From Phytoamicus setariae (GTDB lineage Bacteria > Pseudomonadota > Alphaproteobacteria > Rhizobiales > Rhizobiaceae), in contig NZ_JAEQNC010000003.1 in assembly GCF_016722925.1 (NCBI RefSeq), positions 310,001-374,000 of the forward strand: a stretch of 64,000 nucleotides of DNA. Direction: 5' to 3'. Shown here piece after piece: positions 55,869-64,000 of the stretch. The position numbers and the translations under genes were made by a program. Positions within the stretch are counted from its first letter, which is position 1. Each line of letters starts with the position of its first letter. The notes under the pieces are model-generated. The model was given only the letters and a program-made list of their open reading frames with translations. It did not search any database and was not told where the DNA came from.

Positions 55869-56948
55869 ATGCTCAACCTGAAAATCTCCAAGCGTAGCTT
55901 TCTCAAGGCCGCCGGCGCGGGGTTCGCCGCAAGCCTGCTGCCGCGTGGCGCCGAGGCGCTCGACAGGACAGAGGCGGTGTTCGCCAGCGCCTTCATGGGC
56001 GAGAACGAAAGCTATGGGGTGGCGCTGGTCAGCGAAGCGGGTCGAGAAATTGCGCGCTTAGCCCTGCCCGATCGCGGCCACGACGTCACCCGCGATCCTC
56101 AATCCACCCGCGCGGTCGTATTTGCGCGGCGACCGGGGACTTTTGCGCTCGTGTTCGACACAGCGACTGGCCAACCGGTCAAATTGATCGAAGCGGTGGA
56201 AGACCGGCATTTCTTTGGCCATGGCGCCTTTTCCGCCAATGGTCAAATTCTCTATGTCGCGGAGAACGATTTCGACAATTACCAGGGCATGATCGGCGTC
56301 TACGACGTCGGCATGGACTACGCCAAGGTCGGCGAGTTTCCGGCGCACGGCATGGACACGCACGATATCCAGATGATCGAGGGTGGACGCTACCTCGCTA
56401 TCGCCAACGGCGGCATCAAGCAGCACCCGGATTTGGGGCGTGCCAAGCTCAATCTCGACCACATGGAACCGTCGCTCGTCATCATCGACCTAGAACACGG
56501 CCAGCTCGTGGAAAAGCATGACTTGCCGATGGATCTGCGGCAGCTCTCCACCCGCCATATGGATATCGATGGCAAGGGGCGTGTCTGGTTCGGCTGCCAG
56601 TTCGAGGGCGAACGTAACCGGCGCCCCCAGTTGCTCGGCCATTTCCGCCGCGGCGAAGATATGCGCTTCATCGAAATGCCCGAACCCATCCTCGACGGGT
56701 TCGACAACTATATCGGTTCGGTGACTGTCAACAGGCAGGCTGGACTGGTTGCCGTTTCCTCTCCAAGGGGCGGGCAATGGGCGGCTTTCGATGTCGAGAC
56801 CGGCAAGCTGGCCTATGAGGAGAAGATCCCGGGAGTCTGCGGCCTGGCCACGGAGAAATCGTTGTTCGTGCGGTCGACGGAAAACGGCTGGTTCGATAAA
56901 GAGAAGTCAGCCGTCAGTTGGGACAATCACGTGACAAGGCTCGGCTGA
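55869..56948 (+). CDS. DUF1513 family protein, Tat-exported
   Basis: A 359-residue DUF1513 protein with the fold outline of a beta-propeller. The N terminus KISKRSFLKAAGAGFAASLL resembles a twin-arginine signal with KR in place of RR. Repeated strands include GHGAFSANGQILYVAENDFD, HDIQMIEGGRYLAIANGG and STRHMDIDGKGRVWFGCQFE, each near a His or Asp that could bind a metal. It is last in the imelysin operon, starting 2 bases after the previous stop. Its job is unknown. Confidence 0.88.
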   Translation: MLNLKISKRSFLKAAGAGFAASLLPRGAEALDRTEAVFASAFMGENESYGVALVSEAGREIARLALPDRGHDVTRDPQSTRAVVFARRPGTFALVFDTATGQPVKLIEAVEDRHFFGHGAFSANGQILYVAENDFDNYQGMIGVYDVGMDYAKVGEFPAHGMDTHDIQMIEGGRYLAIANGGIKQHPDLGRAKLNLDHMEPSLVIIDLEHGQLVEKHDLPMDLRQLSTRHMDIDGKGRVWFGCQFEGERNRRPQLLGHFRRGEDMRFIEMPEPILDGFDNYIGSVTVNRQAGLVAVSSPRGGQWAAFDVETGKLAYEEKIPGVCGLATEKSLFVRSTENGWFDKEKSAVSWDNHVTRLG

Positions 56949-57060
56949 GGCACGTTGTTCGGCCCAAAGCCCACCAGTTCCAAATTTGGGCAGAAGATCT
57001 ATTTGATTGTATCAATGCAATGCCACGTGTCATGATTGTCTCTTGCAAAGGGAGGCGCTC

Positions 57061-57870
57061 ATGGCAAAGAAAGTTGTATTCCTTACCATTCATGGCATGG
57101 GCGATACCGAGCCGGGCTATGCAAACGACATTGTCGAAGCCATGCGCGAAAAGCTGACCGACGATTGGGATGCCGTGGAGCATCGATCGATCTACTACCA
57201 GACCTTCCTGCAGCCGAACGAATACCAGTATTACAATGCCACTAAGAGCAGGGTTTCGTGGGGGCAGTTGCGCAAGCTGATGATCAACGGTTTTGCCGAT
57301 GCCGGAAGTCTCGAATATTCCCGTGGCACGCCCGGTGGCCCCTACTACCTGACACAGGACCACATCTTCACCACGCTGGGCCAGATCTATGACGATCTCG
57401 GCGGCACCTCGCTGCCGGTTGTCGTCATTGCCCATTCGCTGGGCTGCGAGGTGATCTCGAACTACATCTGGGACGCCAACAAGGAAGACAAGACATACGG
57501 CTACTGGAAGGACGCGGAGAAGAACGCGGCGAATGATGGGCGCCTCAAATTCCAGAAGCTGCAGAACCTCAGGCTGCTCTTCACCACCGGCTGCAACATA
57601 CCGGTCTTCATCACGGGATTGAAGGAAGAGGAGCGCATCCCCATCAACAAGCCGCACAAGGATTTCATCTGGGAGAACTACTACGACAAGGACGACGTGC
57701 TCGGCTATCCGCTCACCGAGCTAAGCCCCGCCTACGGCGCTCTCGTCAAGGACGTAAAGGTCAGTGTCGGCAATCTCTTTACCGGCTGGAACCCCTTCAG
57801 CCACAACGAATACTGGGACAATAGCGGCATTCAGCGTGAGCTCAGCAAGCACCTGAAAGCGTTTGTGTAA
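57061..57870 (+). CDS. Unrecognised serine-hydrolase-like protein
   Basis: A 269-residue cytoplasmic protein that begins with FLTIHGMGDTEPGYANDIVE, an oxyanion-type HGMG motif seen in alpha/beta hydrolases. VVIAHSLGCEVISNYIWD follows, with a probable nucleophile at Ser126 in an AHSLG elbow. No clear family comes to mind. A catalytic Asp/Glu and His may lie in YDKDDVLGYPLTEL and WNPFSHNEYWDNSGI. GGGAGG precedes ATG 57061. It stands alone between the imelysin operon and the pca genes. Confidence 0.65.
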   Translation: MAKKVVFLTIHGMGDTEPGYANDIVEAMREKLTDDWDAVEHRSIYYQTFLQPNEYQYYNATKSRVSWGQLRKLMINGFADAGSLEYSRGTPGGPYYLTQDHIFTTLGQIYDDLGGTSLPVVVIAHSLGCEVISNYIWDANKEDKTYGYWKDAEKNAANDGRLKFQKLQNLRLLFTTGCNIPVFITGLKEEERIPINKPHKDFIWENYYDKDDVLGYPLTELSPAYGALVKDVKVSVGNLFTGWNPFSHNEYWDNSGIQRELSKHLKAFV

Positions 57871-57876
57871 ACCCGC

Positions 57877-58929
57877 CTACTTTCCCATTCGCCGGATCGA
57901 GCCGAGCAACGCATCGGCATGAACAAGCGCGATGCCCGTCGCATTCAGCATCTGCGGCAGAACCAGCCACTCCAGTGTCCAGGCGGCTCCCGAGCGCTCC
58001 TGCTCGTGCACCAGCGCCTGATGAAGCCCCGAAACCTGAACCGCATTGAAGCGAGCCAGCGCAACCAGCACCTCGGCGCGCACCGGGTTCTGCTTGTGGG
58101 CCATGGCCGAGGAAGTGCCGCCGCCCTCGAGCGCCATCTCGCCGAGTTCGTTCTGCGCCATCAGCGCGATATCCTGGCCGATCTTGCCGAGCGCGCCCGT
58201 CACCTGGCTCAGCCAATTGCCCAATGCGGCGATGCGATCGCGGGCCGCGTGCGGAACATAATCCGGCACCCCCAGCTTTAGACAGCCGGCTAATGAATGC
58301 CTGATATCATTGATTTTGCTTCCAAACCTCTCGGACGTACCAGCAGGCCCGGCCAGCGACACGACCAGCATATGCGCGCGGACGGGACCAAGTGCGACAT
58401 GGCCGCGTTCAACAAGGCCACGCCATACGGCGAGGCGATCGCCGACCGTGATCGGGATCGCCGCCTGCATTCGTGTCCGCCCCATAAGCTCGGTTGCGCC
58501 GAACTCGGTGGCCAGTCGATCCAGCGCGCCCAACAAAGCCACGAGGCGCTGGTCGAACAGATCGAGCACGCCGCGCAGCTTCATTGCCAGCACCGTGTCG
58601 GTAACGTCCTGGCTGGTGGCACCGAAATGCACCCAATCGGCGCAGGGAGGCCCGACATGCACCTTGAGCTGCTTGACAAAGTCGGTAACCACGACGCCAT
58701 CCCTCAGCGTCGCAACTGACAGACGGACCAGATCGGGTGCAAAGCTCCTTGCTGACTTGACGATATGGGCTGCGGCTTCCTTGCTTATAATCCCCCACTC
58801 GGCTTCTGCCTCGGCGAGCGCCACCTCGTAGCTCAGCATCGCCTGAAGTTCGACCTTCGTGCCGATCAGGTCCGCGACGACCGGATCGGTGAGAAGGGGA
58901 TCAAGGAAATCGGCCAGCAGCCCGCTCAT
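57877..58929 (-). CDS. pcaB: 3-carboxy-cis,cis-muconate cycloisomerase
   Basis: A 350-residue fumarase/aspartase-superfamily enzyme that lactonises 3-carboxymuconate in the protocatechuate pathway. Seen: CADWVHFGATSQDVTDTVLA and the signature EGGGTSSAMAHKQNPVRAE. It is shorter than the 400-450-residue Pseudomonas enzymes, as in other rhizobia. It starts 1 base after pcaF and ends the pca transcription unit. Confidence 0.92.
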   Translation of the reverse strand: MSGLLADFLDPLLTDPVVADLIGTKVELQAMLSYEVALAEAEAEWGIISKEAAAHIVKSARSFAPDLVRLSVATLRDGVVVTDFVKQLKVHVGPPCADWVHFGATSQDVTDTVLAMKLRGVLDLFDQRLVALLGALDRLATEFGATELMGRTRMQAAIPITVGDRLAVWRGLVERGHVALGPVRAHMLVVSLAGPAGTSERFGSKINDIRHSLAGCLKLGVPDYVPHAARDRIAALGNWLSQVTGALGKIGQDIALMAQNELGEMALEGGGTSSAMAHKQNPVRAEVLVALARFNAVQVSGLHQALVHEQERSGAAWTLEWLVLPQMLNATGIALVHADALLGSIRRMGK

Positions 58930-58930
58930 G

Positions 58931-60133
58931 TCAGACCCGCTCTAGCGCTATGGCGATGCCCTGACCGACGCCGATGCACATGGTGGCGACGGCATATTTC
59001 CCGCCCACTTCGCCGAGTTCCAGCGCCGCAGTGCCGGCGATGCGCGCACCGGACATGCCAAGGGGATGACCGAGCGCAATGGCACCACCATTGCGGTTGA
59101 CGCGCGCGTCGTCGTCGGCAATGCCGAGTTGACGCAGCGTCGCAAGACCCTGGCTGGCGAAGGCTTCGTTGAGTTCGATAACGTCGAGCTGCTCCTGCGT
59201 GAGTCCGAGACGAGCCAGCAGGTTCTGTGTGGCCGGCGCAGGTCCGATGCCCATGATGCGCGGGGCAACGCCAGCGGTTGCACCACCGAGGATGCGGGCG
59301 ATTGGCGTCAGGCCGTGCTTTTTTGCAGCCGCTTCGGAAGCGATGATCAGGGCTGCGGCGCCATCGTTGACACCTGACGCATTGCCCGCGGTAACTGTAC
59401 CATCGGCGCGAACGATCGGCCTGAGCTTGGCGAGCGCTTCCATGTTGGTTGCGCGGGGATGTTCGTCGCGGTCGACAACGACCGGATCGCCCTTGCGCTG
59501 CGGAATGGTGACCGGCGTGATTTCCTTGGCAAGGCGGCCATTGGCCTGCGCGGCCGATGCCTTGGCCTGCGAGCGAACGGCGAACTGATCCTGGTCCTCG
59601 CGGTTGACCCCATAGTCGTCGGCGACGTTTTCGGCCGTTTCCGGCATCGAATCGACGCCGTACTGCTTTTTCATCAGCGGATTGATGAAGCGCCAGCCGA
59701 TGGTGGTGTCATGGATTTCCATCGAGCGCGAGAATGCGCTCTCGGCTTTCGGCAGAACGAACGGGGCGCGGCTCATGCTTTCGACGCCGCCGGCGATCAT
59801 CAGCTCGGCTTCACCCGCCTTGATGGCGCGGGCCGCTGCAATCACCGCATCCATGCCCGAACCGCAGAGGCGGTTCATCGTCGTACCCGGCACCGAAACC
59901 GGTAGGCCGGCCAACAGGCTCGACATACGGGCAACGTTGCGATTGTCCTCGCCGGCCTGATTTGCACAGCCGAATATGACTTCTTCCACCGCGTCGAAAT
60001 CGACCGAGCTGTGCGCCGCCATCAACGCCTTCAGCGGGATCGCGCCGAGATCGTCGGTGCGAACTGCGGAAAGCGAGCCGCCGAAGCGGCCGATCGGGGT
60101 CCTGATATAGGCGCAGATATAGGCGTCAGCCAT
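58931..60133 (-). CDS. pcaF: 3-oxoadipyl-CoA thiolase
   Basis: A 400-residue thiolase that splits 3-oxoadipyl-CoA to succinyl-CoA and acetyl-CoA. The nucleophilic Cys90 is in MNRLCGSGMDAV, the second active-site region is NGGAIALGHPLGMSGARI, and CIGVGQG carries the third. The ATG at 60133 overlaps the pcaJ stop by 8 bases; the frame upstream to 60184 is not used. It is transcribed between pcaJ and pcaB. Confidence 0.95.
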   Translation of the reverse strand: MADAYICAYIRTPIGRFGGSLSAVRTDDLGAIPLKALMAAHSSVDFDAVEEVIFGCANQAGEDNRNVARMSSLLAGLPVSVPGTTMNRLCGSGMDAVIAAARAIKAGEAELMIAGGVESMSRAPFVLPKAESAFSRSMEIHDTTIGWRFINPLMKKQYGVDSMPETAENVADDYGVNREDQDQFAVRSQAKASAAQANGRLAKEITPVTIPQRKGDPVVVDRDEHPRATNMEALAKLRPIVRADGTVTAGNASGVNDGAAALIIASEAAAKKHGLTPIARILGGATAGVAPRIMGIGPAPATQNLLARLGLTQEQLDVIELNEAFASQGLATLRQLGIADDDARVNRNGGAIALGHPLGMSGARIAGTAALELGEVGGKYAVATMCIGVGQGIAIALERV

Positions 60134-60935
60134 CTTTCGATCCTCTCTTGGCCCCGGCCTGCTCAGTGCCTTTATGGGCCGCATCGGTGCGGGCCTTGAG
60201 GTCCCGCAATGTTGTCAGTTCGAGCGCGTCCGGTGCGGGCGTCACCTCGACCGTCTCGGCGAACTTCACCTTCCAGCCGCAGGTTTCCTGCACCTTCTCC
60301 CGGGTCACGCCAGGATGCAGCGCGACGACGGTGAATTCCTTCGTTACCGGATCGGGCTTCCAGATGGCAAGGTCGGTGATCAGCAAAGTCGGCCCCTTGG
60401 TGGTGATACCGAGCCGGGCTCTGTGGTCGCCGCCCTCCCCATGACCAAAAGATGTGACGAAATCGATCTTCTCGACCATGCTGCGGGTCGACTGCGCCAG
60501 CGTGATGTAGATCTCGCCGCAGGACGAGGCGATCTCCGGCGCGCCGCCACCACCTGGCAGCCGCGTCTTCGGCTTGTCGTAGTCGCCGATGACGGTGGTG
60601 TTGATATTGCCGAACTTGTCGAGCTGGGCAGCGCCAAGAAAGCCAATGGTGACGCGGCCGCCCTGCAGCCAGTAGCGGAACATTTCCGGCACGGAAACCG
60701 TCGTCACGGACGTTTCGCAAAGCTCGCCATCGCCGATGGACAGGGGAAGCACGGTGGGCGCGGTGCCGATGGTGCCGGATTCGTAGATCAGCGTGATATC
60801 AGGAGCGTGCGTCAAGCGCGCGACGTTGCAGGCGGCGGACGGCGCACCTATGCCGACGAAGCAGACATCGGAGTTCGAAAGCGCGCGTGCAGCGGCGATT
60901 GTCATGATTTCGTTGGGGGTGAAACTCTGGCTCAT
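60126..60935 (-). CDS. pcaJ: 3-oxoadipate CoA-transferase subunit B
   Basis: A 269-residue CoA-transferase beta subunit of the CatJ/PcaJ kind: CFVGIGAPSAACNVARLTHA, LIYESGTIGTAPTVLPLSIG (active-site glutamate region), and LGAAQLDKFGNINTTVIGD. With PcaI it moves CoA from succinyl-CoA to 3-oxoadipate. The ATG overlaps the pcaI stop (ATGA). The same frame continues to 61433 through pcaI, but that part is a shadow. Confidence 0.92.
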   Translation of the reverse strand: MSQSFTPNEIMTIAAARALSNSDVCFVGIGAPSAACNVARLTHAPDITLIYESGTIGTAPTVLPLSIGDGELCETSVTTVSVPEMFRYWLQGGRVTIGFLGAAQLDKFGNINTTVIGDYDKPKTRLPGGGGAPEIASSCGEIYITLAQSTRSMVEKIDFVTSFGHGEGGDHRARLGITTKGPTLLITDLAIWKPDPVTKEFTVVALHPGVTREKVQETCGWKVKFAETVEVTPAPDALELTTLRDLKARTDAAHKGTEQAGAKRGSKDG

Positions 60936-61789
60936 TTGGATGCCCTCAGATGCTCGACGCGCTTGGCAAAGTCTTCCGGTGTGGCATCCAAGACGTGTTC
61001 CTGCATCCACGTGCGGAAGACCTCGCGGTCGGCTGCAATAACGTCCCATTCGAGATAGGAGGCATTGTCCCTGGCATAATAGCCCTGGGCATAGGACGGA
61101 TGGGCGCCACCTGGCACGACCGCAATGTTGGTGATCGTCCAGGAGGGAATGATGCAGGCATTGACGCTGACATCGTCGAAATCGTCGACGATTTCTTCGA
61201 CTGTCACGACGGACCGCTTCGCCGCCAGCACGGCCTCCTTCTGAATACCAATGATGCCTTCCACCAGCACGTCGCCCTTCTTGTTGGCTTTTTGCGCATG
61301 GATGAACGTCACATCCGGGCGGACCGAAGGCACAGCCGCCAGCTTCTCGCCGGTAAACGGGCATGTCACAGAGCGGATGTTCGGATTGACGCGCGCAAGT
61401 TCGGCACCGAGATAGCCCCGAAAGATGGCACAAGGCAGCCCGGCGGCGCCCGCCTCATAGGCATTGGCCATGGCCGCGTGGCTGTGCTCTTCGATCTCGA
61501 GCTTATGCGGATAGTGATTTTCGACTGCATCGCGGAAGCGACGGAGAAGTCCCACGCCCGGATTTCCGGCATAGGAGAAGATCACCTTCCGGACCATGCC
61601 AAGCCCGATCATCTGGTCGTAGATGCCGTCCGGCGTCATGCGGATCAGGGTCAGATCCTTGAATCCCTGACGGATTGCCTCATGGGCGGCAGCATGTGGT
61701 ATCAGGTGGGTAAAGCCTTCGAAGGCGGCGGTATCGCCATCGTGGAGATTGTTCGCCACGGCCTCCTTCAGCGTCACTATCTTGGCCAT
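60932..61789 (-). CDS. pcaI: 3-oxoadipate CoA-transferase subunit A
   Basis: A 285-residue CoA-transferase alpha subunit of the CatI/PcaI kind: DGDTAAFEGFTHLIPHAAAH, VRKVIFSYAGNPGVGLLRRF, FTGEKLAAVPSVRPDVTFIH. Length and motifs fit the longer CatI-type, not the shorter AtoD-type. It starts after a 76-base gap from pcaG, which suggests a read-through or a separate weak promoter. GAGG lies before the ATG. Confidence 0.92.
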   Translation of the reverse strand: MAKIVTLKEAVANNLHDGDTAAFEGFTHLIPHAAAHEAIRQGFKDLTLIRMTPDGIYDQMIGLGMVRKVIFSYAGNPGVGLLRRFRDAVENHYPHKLEIEEHSHAAMANAYEAGAAGLPCAIFRGYLGAELARVNPNIRSVTCPFTGEKLAAVPSVRPDVTFIHAQKANKKGDVLVEGIIGIQKEAVLAAKRSVVTVEEIVDDFDDVSVNACIIPSWTITNIAVVPGGAHPSYAQGYYARDNASYLEWDVIAADREVFRTWMQEHVLDATPEDFAKRVEHLRASK

Positions 61790-61865
61790 GTCGGGACCTC
61801 GTGTTTTCCGTTGTGATTGCGCGGAGTGGATGGCCGCCCCGCGCTGACTGCAGTTTCTGGTTCCT

Positions 61866-62489
61866 TCAGATATCGAAGAAGATGGTTTCGTCAGGCCCCT
61901 GAAGATGGATGTCGAAGCGGTATGTGTCGCCTTGGCGCTTGCCGATCAGCGTGGGCACACGAACCTGATGCTCGATGCGCGACAGAATCGGGTCCTCGGC
62001 ATTGGCTGTTTCTTCATCGGAAAAATACATCCGCGTCTGCAGGCCGATGTTGATGCCGCGCGCCACGATCCAGAACAGGATATGCGGCGCCATCGGGCGC
62101 GGATCGCTGTCGCGGAACGGCACCCGGCCCGGCTTGATCGTATCGAAGCAAAACTCGCCCGTGGCCATATCGCCGGGCTGACGCCCCCAGCCGAAGAAAT
62201 TGGGGTCGGCCTTGCCACGCGTCTCCGACGGGCTGTTGTAGAAGCCATCGGCATCCGCCTGCCAGATCTCGACCATGGCGTCCTTCAGCGCAGTGCCGGT
62301 GCCGTCATAGACGAAGCCTCGCACCTTGATGCGTTCTCCCTTCGTCTTGTCGTTATAGAGGGGACCTGACCCGAGATCGGTTGGGAAAACCCCTTCGATG
62401 CCGCAGAAATTCGGGGTGCAGCCGATATGCACATAAGGGCCGGCCGTCTGCGATGCGGTTTCCTTAAGGTAACCGAGAGACTGAACCAT
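61866..62489 (-). CDS. pcaG: Protocatechuate 3,4-dioxygenase alpha subunit
   Basis: A 207-residue intradiol dioxygenase alpha subunit. The N-terminal ETASQTAGPYVHIGCTPNF and central DAMVEIWQADADGFYNSPSE are family blocks; FFGWGRQPGDMATGEFCFDT and APHILFWIVARGINIGLQTR follow. The alpha subunit lacks the iron ligands, which are in PcaH. It starts 2 bases after pcaH. Confidence 0.95.
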   Translation of the reverse strand: MVQSLGYLKETASQTAGPYVHIGCTPNFCGIEGVFPTDLGSGPLYNDKTKGERIKVRGFVYDGTGTALKDAMVEIWQADADGFYNSPSETRGKADPNFFGWGRQPGDMATGEFCFDTIKPGRVPFRDSDPRPMAPHILFWIVARGINIGLQTRMYFSDEETANAEDPILSRIEHQVRVPTLIGKRQGDTYRFDIHLQGPDETIFFDI

Positions 62490-62491
62490 GG

Positions 62492-63232
62492 TCAGTTCCC
62501 CTCCTTGCGATTCTCGAAAAAGGTCGAGCGGCGGCCGCGCAGCACGATGTCGAACTTGTAGGCGCGCATATCCATGGGAATGGTCGCATTCATGTCCAGC
62601 GGCGCGATCAACTGCCGGATTGCGGCCTCGTCCGGAATGGTCTTGACGATCGGACACTTCCAGATCAGCGGGTCGCCCTCGAAATACATCTGGGTGATCA
62701 GCCGTTGGGCAAAGCCGTGGCCGAAGACCGAAAAATGGATATGGGCCGGACGCCAGTCATTGACCCAGTTCATCCAGGGATACGGACCGGGCTTGATGGT
62801 CTTGAACCAATAATAGCCGTCCTCGTCGGTAATCGTGCGACCCACCCCGCCAAAATTCGGATCGACAGCCGCCAGATACATTTCCTTCTTGTGACGGTAG
62901 CGGCCACCGGCATTGGCCTGCCAGAACTCCACCAGAGCACCGCCGACACCCTTGCCGCGCTCATCGAGCACGCGGCCGTGCACGAGAATGCGCTGGCCAA
63001 TCGGCATTTCGCCGGGGCGCGCATAGTTTCGGATCAGATCGTTGTCGAGTTCGCCGAGAATATTGTGGCCGAAGACCGGTCCGGTGATCTCGGTCTTGGT
63101 GCCATCCAGCGACAGCATGGCGCGTTGCGGCGAACGTGTCACCGAGGTCTTGTACAGCGGCGTCAGCGCCGGCGGCTGCCAGGCGCGGTCGCGCGCGTAA
63201 AATGCGCCCGTCTCGGGCAAGGTGTTCTTCAT
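62492..63232 (-). CDS. pcaH: Protocatechuate 3,4-dioxygenase beta subunit
   Basis: A 246-residue beta subunit with the non-heme Fe(III) site: Tyr ligands in [20 protein letters not shown] and [13 protein letters not shown], His ligands in [14 protein letters not shown]. It cleaves protocatechuate to 3-carboxymuconate with PcaG. The ATG overlaps the pcaC stop (ATGA). Confidence 0.96.
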   Translation of the reverse strand: MKNTLPETGAFYARDRAWQPPALTPLYKTSVTRSPQRAMLSLDGTKTEITGPVFGHNILGELDNDLIRNYARPGEMPIGQRILVHGRVLDERGKGVGGALVEFWQANAGGRYRHKKEMYLAAVDPNFGGVGRTITDEDGYYWFKTIKPGPYPWMNWVNDWRPAHIHFSVFGHGFAQRLITQMYFEGDPLIWKCPIVKTIPDEAAIRQLIAPLDMNATIPMDMRAYKFDIVLRGRRSTFFENRKEGN

Positions 63233-63639
63233 TGCGCGTCCTCCACGGCACCGGCGGCTTCCATTTCAGCAAGCGTCTGCTTGACGATCTTGATCGCATG
63301 ATTGGCGGTCGGCACGCCGGCATAGATGGCCACGTGCAGCATCGCTTCCCGCAGATCCTCCGGCGTCGCACCGGTGTTGGCGGTCGCCCGCACGTGCATC
63401 GCCACCTCCTCGTCGTGTCCGAGGGCGGCAAGCAGCGCGATGGTGACAATAGAGCGTTCCCGCAGCGACCAATCCGGCCGGGACCAAACATGGCCCCAGG
63501 CCGCTTCGGTGATCAATGCCTGGAAGGGCTCGTCAAATGCCGACTTGCTGGCTTGCGCCCTGTCGACATGAGCGTCCCCCAGCACCTTGCGGCGGGTCTG
63601 CATGCCCTGCTGGAAGCGGCTGGAGGAAGCGTCGCTCAT
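63229..63639 (-). CDS. pcaC: 4-carboxymuconolactone decarboxylase
   Basis: A 136-residue AhpD-like enzyme that decarboxylates 4-carboxymuconolactone. Seen: [40 protein letters not shown] and [20 protein letters not shown]. It is not fused to pcaD as in some bacteria. It starts 1 base after pcaD. Open frame to 63741 is not used. Confidence 0.95.
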   Translation of the reverse strand: MSDASSSRFQQGMQTRRKVLGDAHVDRAQASKSAFDEPFQALITEAAWGHVWSRPDWSLRERSIVTIALLAALGHDEEVAMHVRATANTGATPEDLREAMLHVAIYAGVPTANHAIKIVKQTLAEMEAAGAVEDAQ

Positions 63640-63640
63640 G

Positions 63641-64000
63641 TCAGTCCTCGTTGATGAAGTCGGCCAGCAATTCAGCCAACGCGGCAGGTTGCTCGACACA
63701 GGGAATGTGACCGGCATTTTCGATGATCTCGAAATCCGCACCGGATATCAGATCCGCCGTCGCCCGCACCACGTCCGGAGGTGTCGACCCGTCCTGATCG
63801 CCAACGATGCAAAGGGTCGGGACCTTGATTTTCCTCGCCGCCTCGGTGAAATCGGCGTCGCGGATTGCAGCGCAGGTACCGGCATAGCCTTCCACCGACT
63901 GGCGTGTCAGCATGTTGCGATAGCCGGAAAGGTCGGCCTTGCGCTGATCGCGGAAATCCTTGGTGAACCAGCGTTCGAGAATGGCATCCGCCATCGAGCC
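63641..64000 (-). CDS. pcaD: 3-oxoadipate enol-lactonase, C-terminal part
   Basis: The last 119 residues of an alpha/beta hydrolase are visible; the N terminus lies beyond the window. The catalytic Asp is in CIVGDQDGSTPP and the His in NAGHIPCVEQPAAL. RWFTKDFRDQ and SVEGYAGTCAAIRDADF are typical of the 3-oxoadipate enol-lactonases. By position it is the first gene seen of the pca unit. Confidence 0.92.
   Translation of the reverse strand, partial: GSMADAILERWFTKDFRDQRKADLSGYRNMLTRQSVEGYAGTCAAIRDADFTEAARKIKVPTLCIVGDQDGSTPPDVVRATADLISGADFEIIENAGHIPCVEQPAALAELLADFINED

Noticed and set aside
60936-61433. N-terminal extension of the pcaJ frame through pcaI
   Set aside because: It is an alternative reading frame of pcaI; the ATGA overlap and family start place pcaJ at 60935.
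1-64000. tRNA, rRNA, CRISPR arrays, integrases, transposases, prophage or replication origin
   Set aside because: None was recognised on reading either strand; a tRNA scan and repeat finder would be the decisive check.

Overview
The window looks like a chromosomal segment of a member of the Rhizobiaceae (Alphaproteobacteria, Hyphomicrobiales). Five things point there: GC-rich coding sequence with dense, often overlapping operons; an Omp10-type lipoprotein; a homospermidine synthase; a long leader before ornithine decarboxylase in the position of the alphaproteobacterial speF RNA; and two intergenic palindromic mosaics resembling the rhizobial RIME repeats. No rRNA, tRNA, CRISPR array, transposase or integrase was seen. 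Genus and replicon cannot be fixed from this sequence alone.

Layout. 1-11.6 kb: periplasmic 5'-nucleotidase with a LysM tail, Omp10 lipoprotein, HAD hydrolase, homospermidine synthase, DUF3445 and YciI proteins, TrhO tRNA hydroxylase, aromatic aminotransferase, a MarR/membrane protein pair, an S1C protease, an FMN reductase and a GFA protein. 11.6-25 kb: sugar region. An RbsA-type ABC transporter (ATPase, permease, binding protein), a TIM-barrel sugar isomerase, a Gfo/Idh/MocA oxidoreductase and a GH1 beta-glucosidase lie on the minus strand, with a divergent LacI regulator and a striking pair of operators between them. Next comes a second LacI regulator with xylB and xylA. 25-30.9 kb: DUF1993, a Ni/Co exporter with its DUF1007 partner, LysR, and ornithine decarboxylase behind a long structured leader.

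31-32.5 kb: an isolated, less GC-rich gene for a membrane-anchored DUF4041 plus GIY-YIG (T5orf172) nuclease, the architecture reported as the SNIPE phage-defence protein. It is the best candidate here for an accessory biological system. 32.6-36.5 kb: a MerR+XRE+cupin regulator divergent from gabT-gabD. 36.5-39.9 kb: GntR plus galactonate dehydratase, and an ECF sigma/anti-sigma pair. 40-51.9 kb: mostly housekeeping genes (argB, GH16, an MFS exporter, pyrF, DUF1330, an NDUFA9-like protein, uppP, GST, queG, a short SDR, RlpA, RsmB-type methyltransferase). 51.9-56.9 kb: a four-gene periplasmic operon, imelysin / di-heme DUF1111 / imelysin-like / DUF1513, probably for iron. 57-64 kb: an unrecognised serine-hydrolase-like protein, then the protocatechuate branch of the beta-ketoadipate pathway in the transcription order pcaD-C-H-G-I-J-F-B, with pcaD cut by the window edge.

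Three themes recur. Polyamines: ODC makes putrescine, homospermidine synthase uses it, and gabTD finishes its catabolism. Plant-derived carbon: beta-glucosides, xylose, galactonate and protocatechuate. Envelope and metal homeostasis is the third. All functions are read from sequence motifs and remembered family features; no database search was run.
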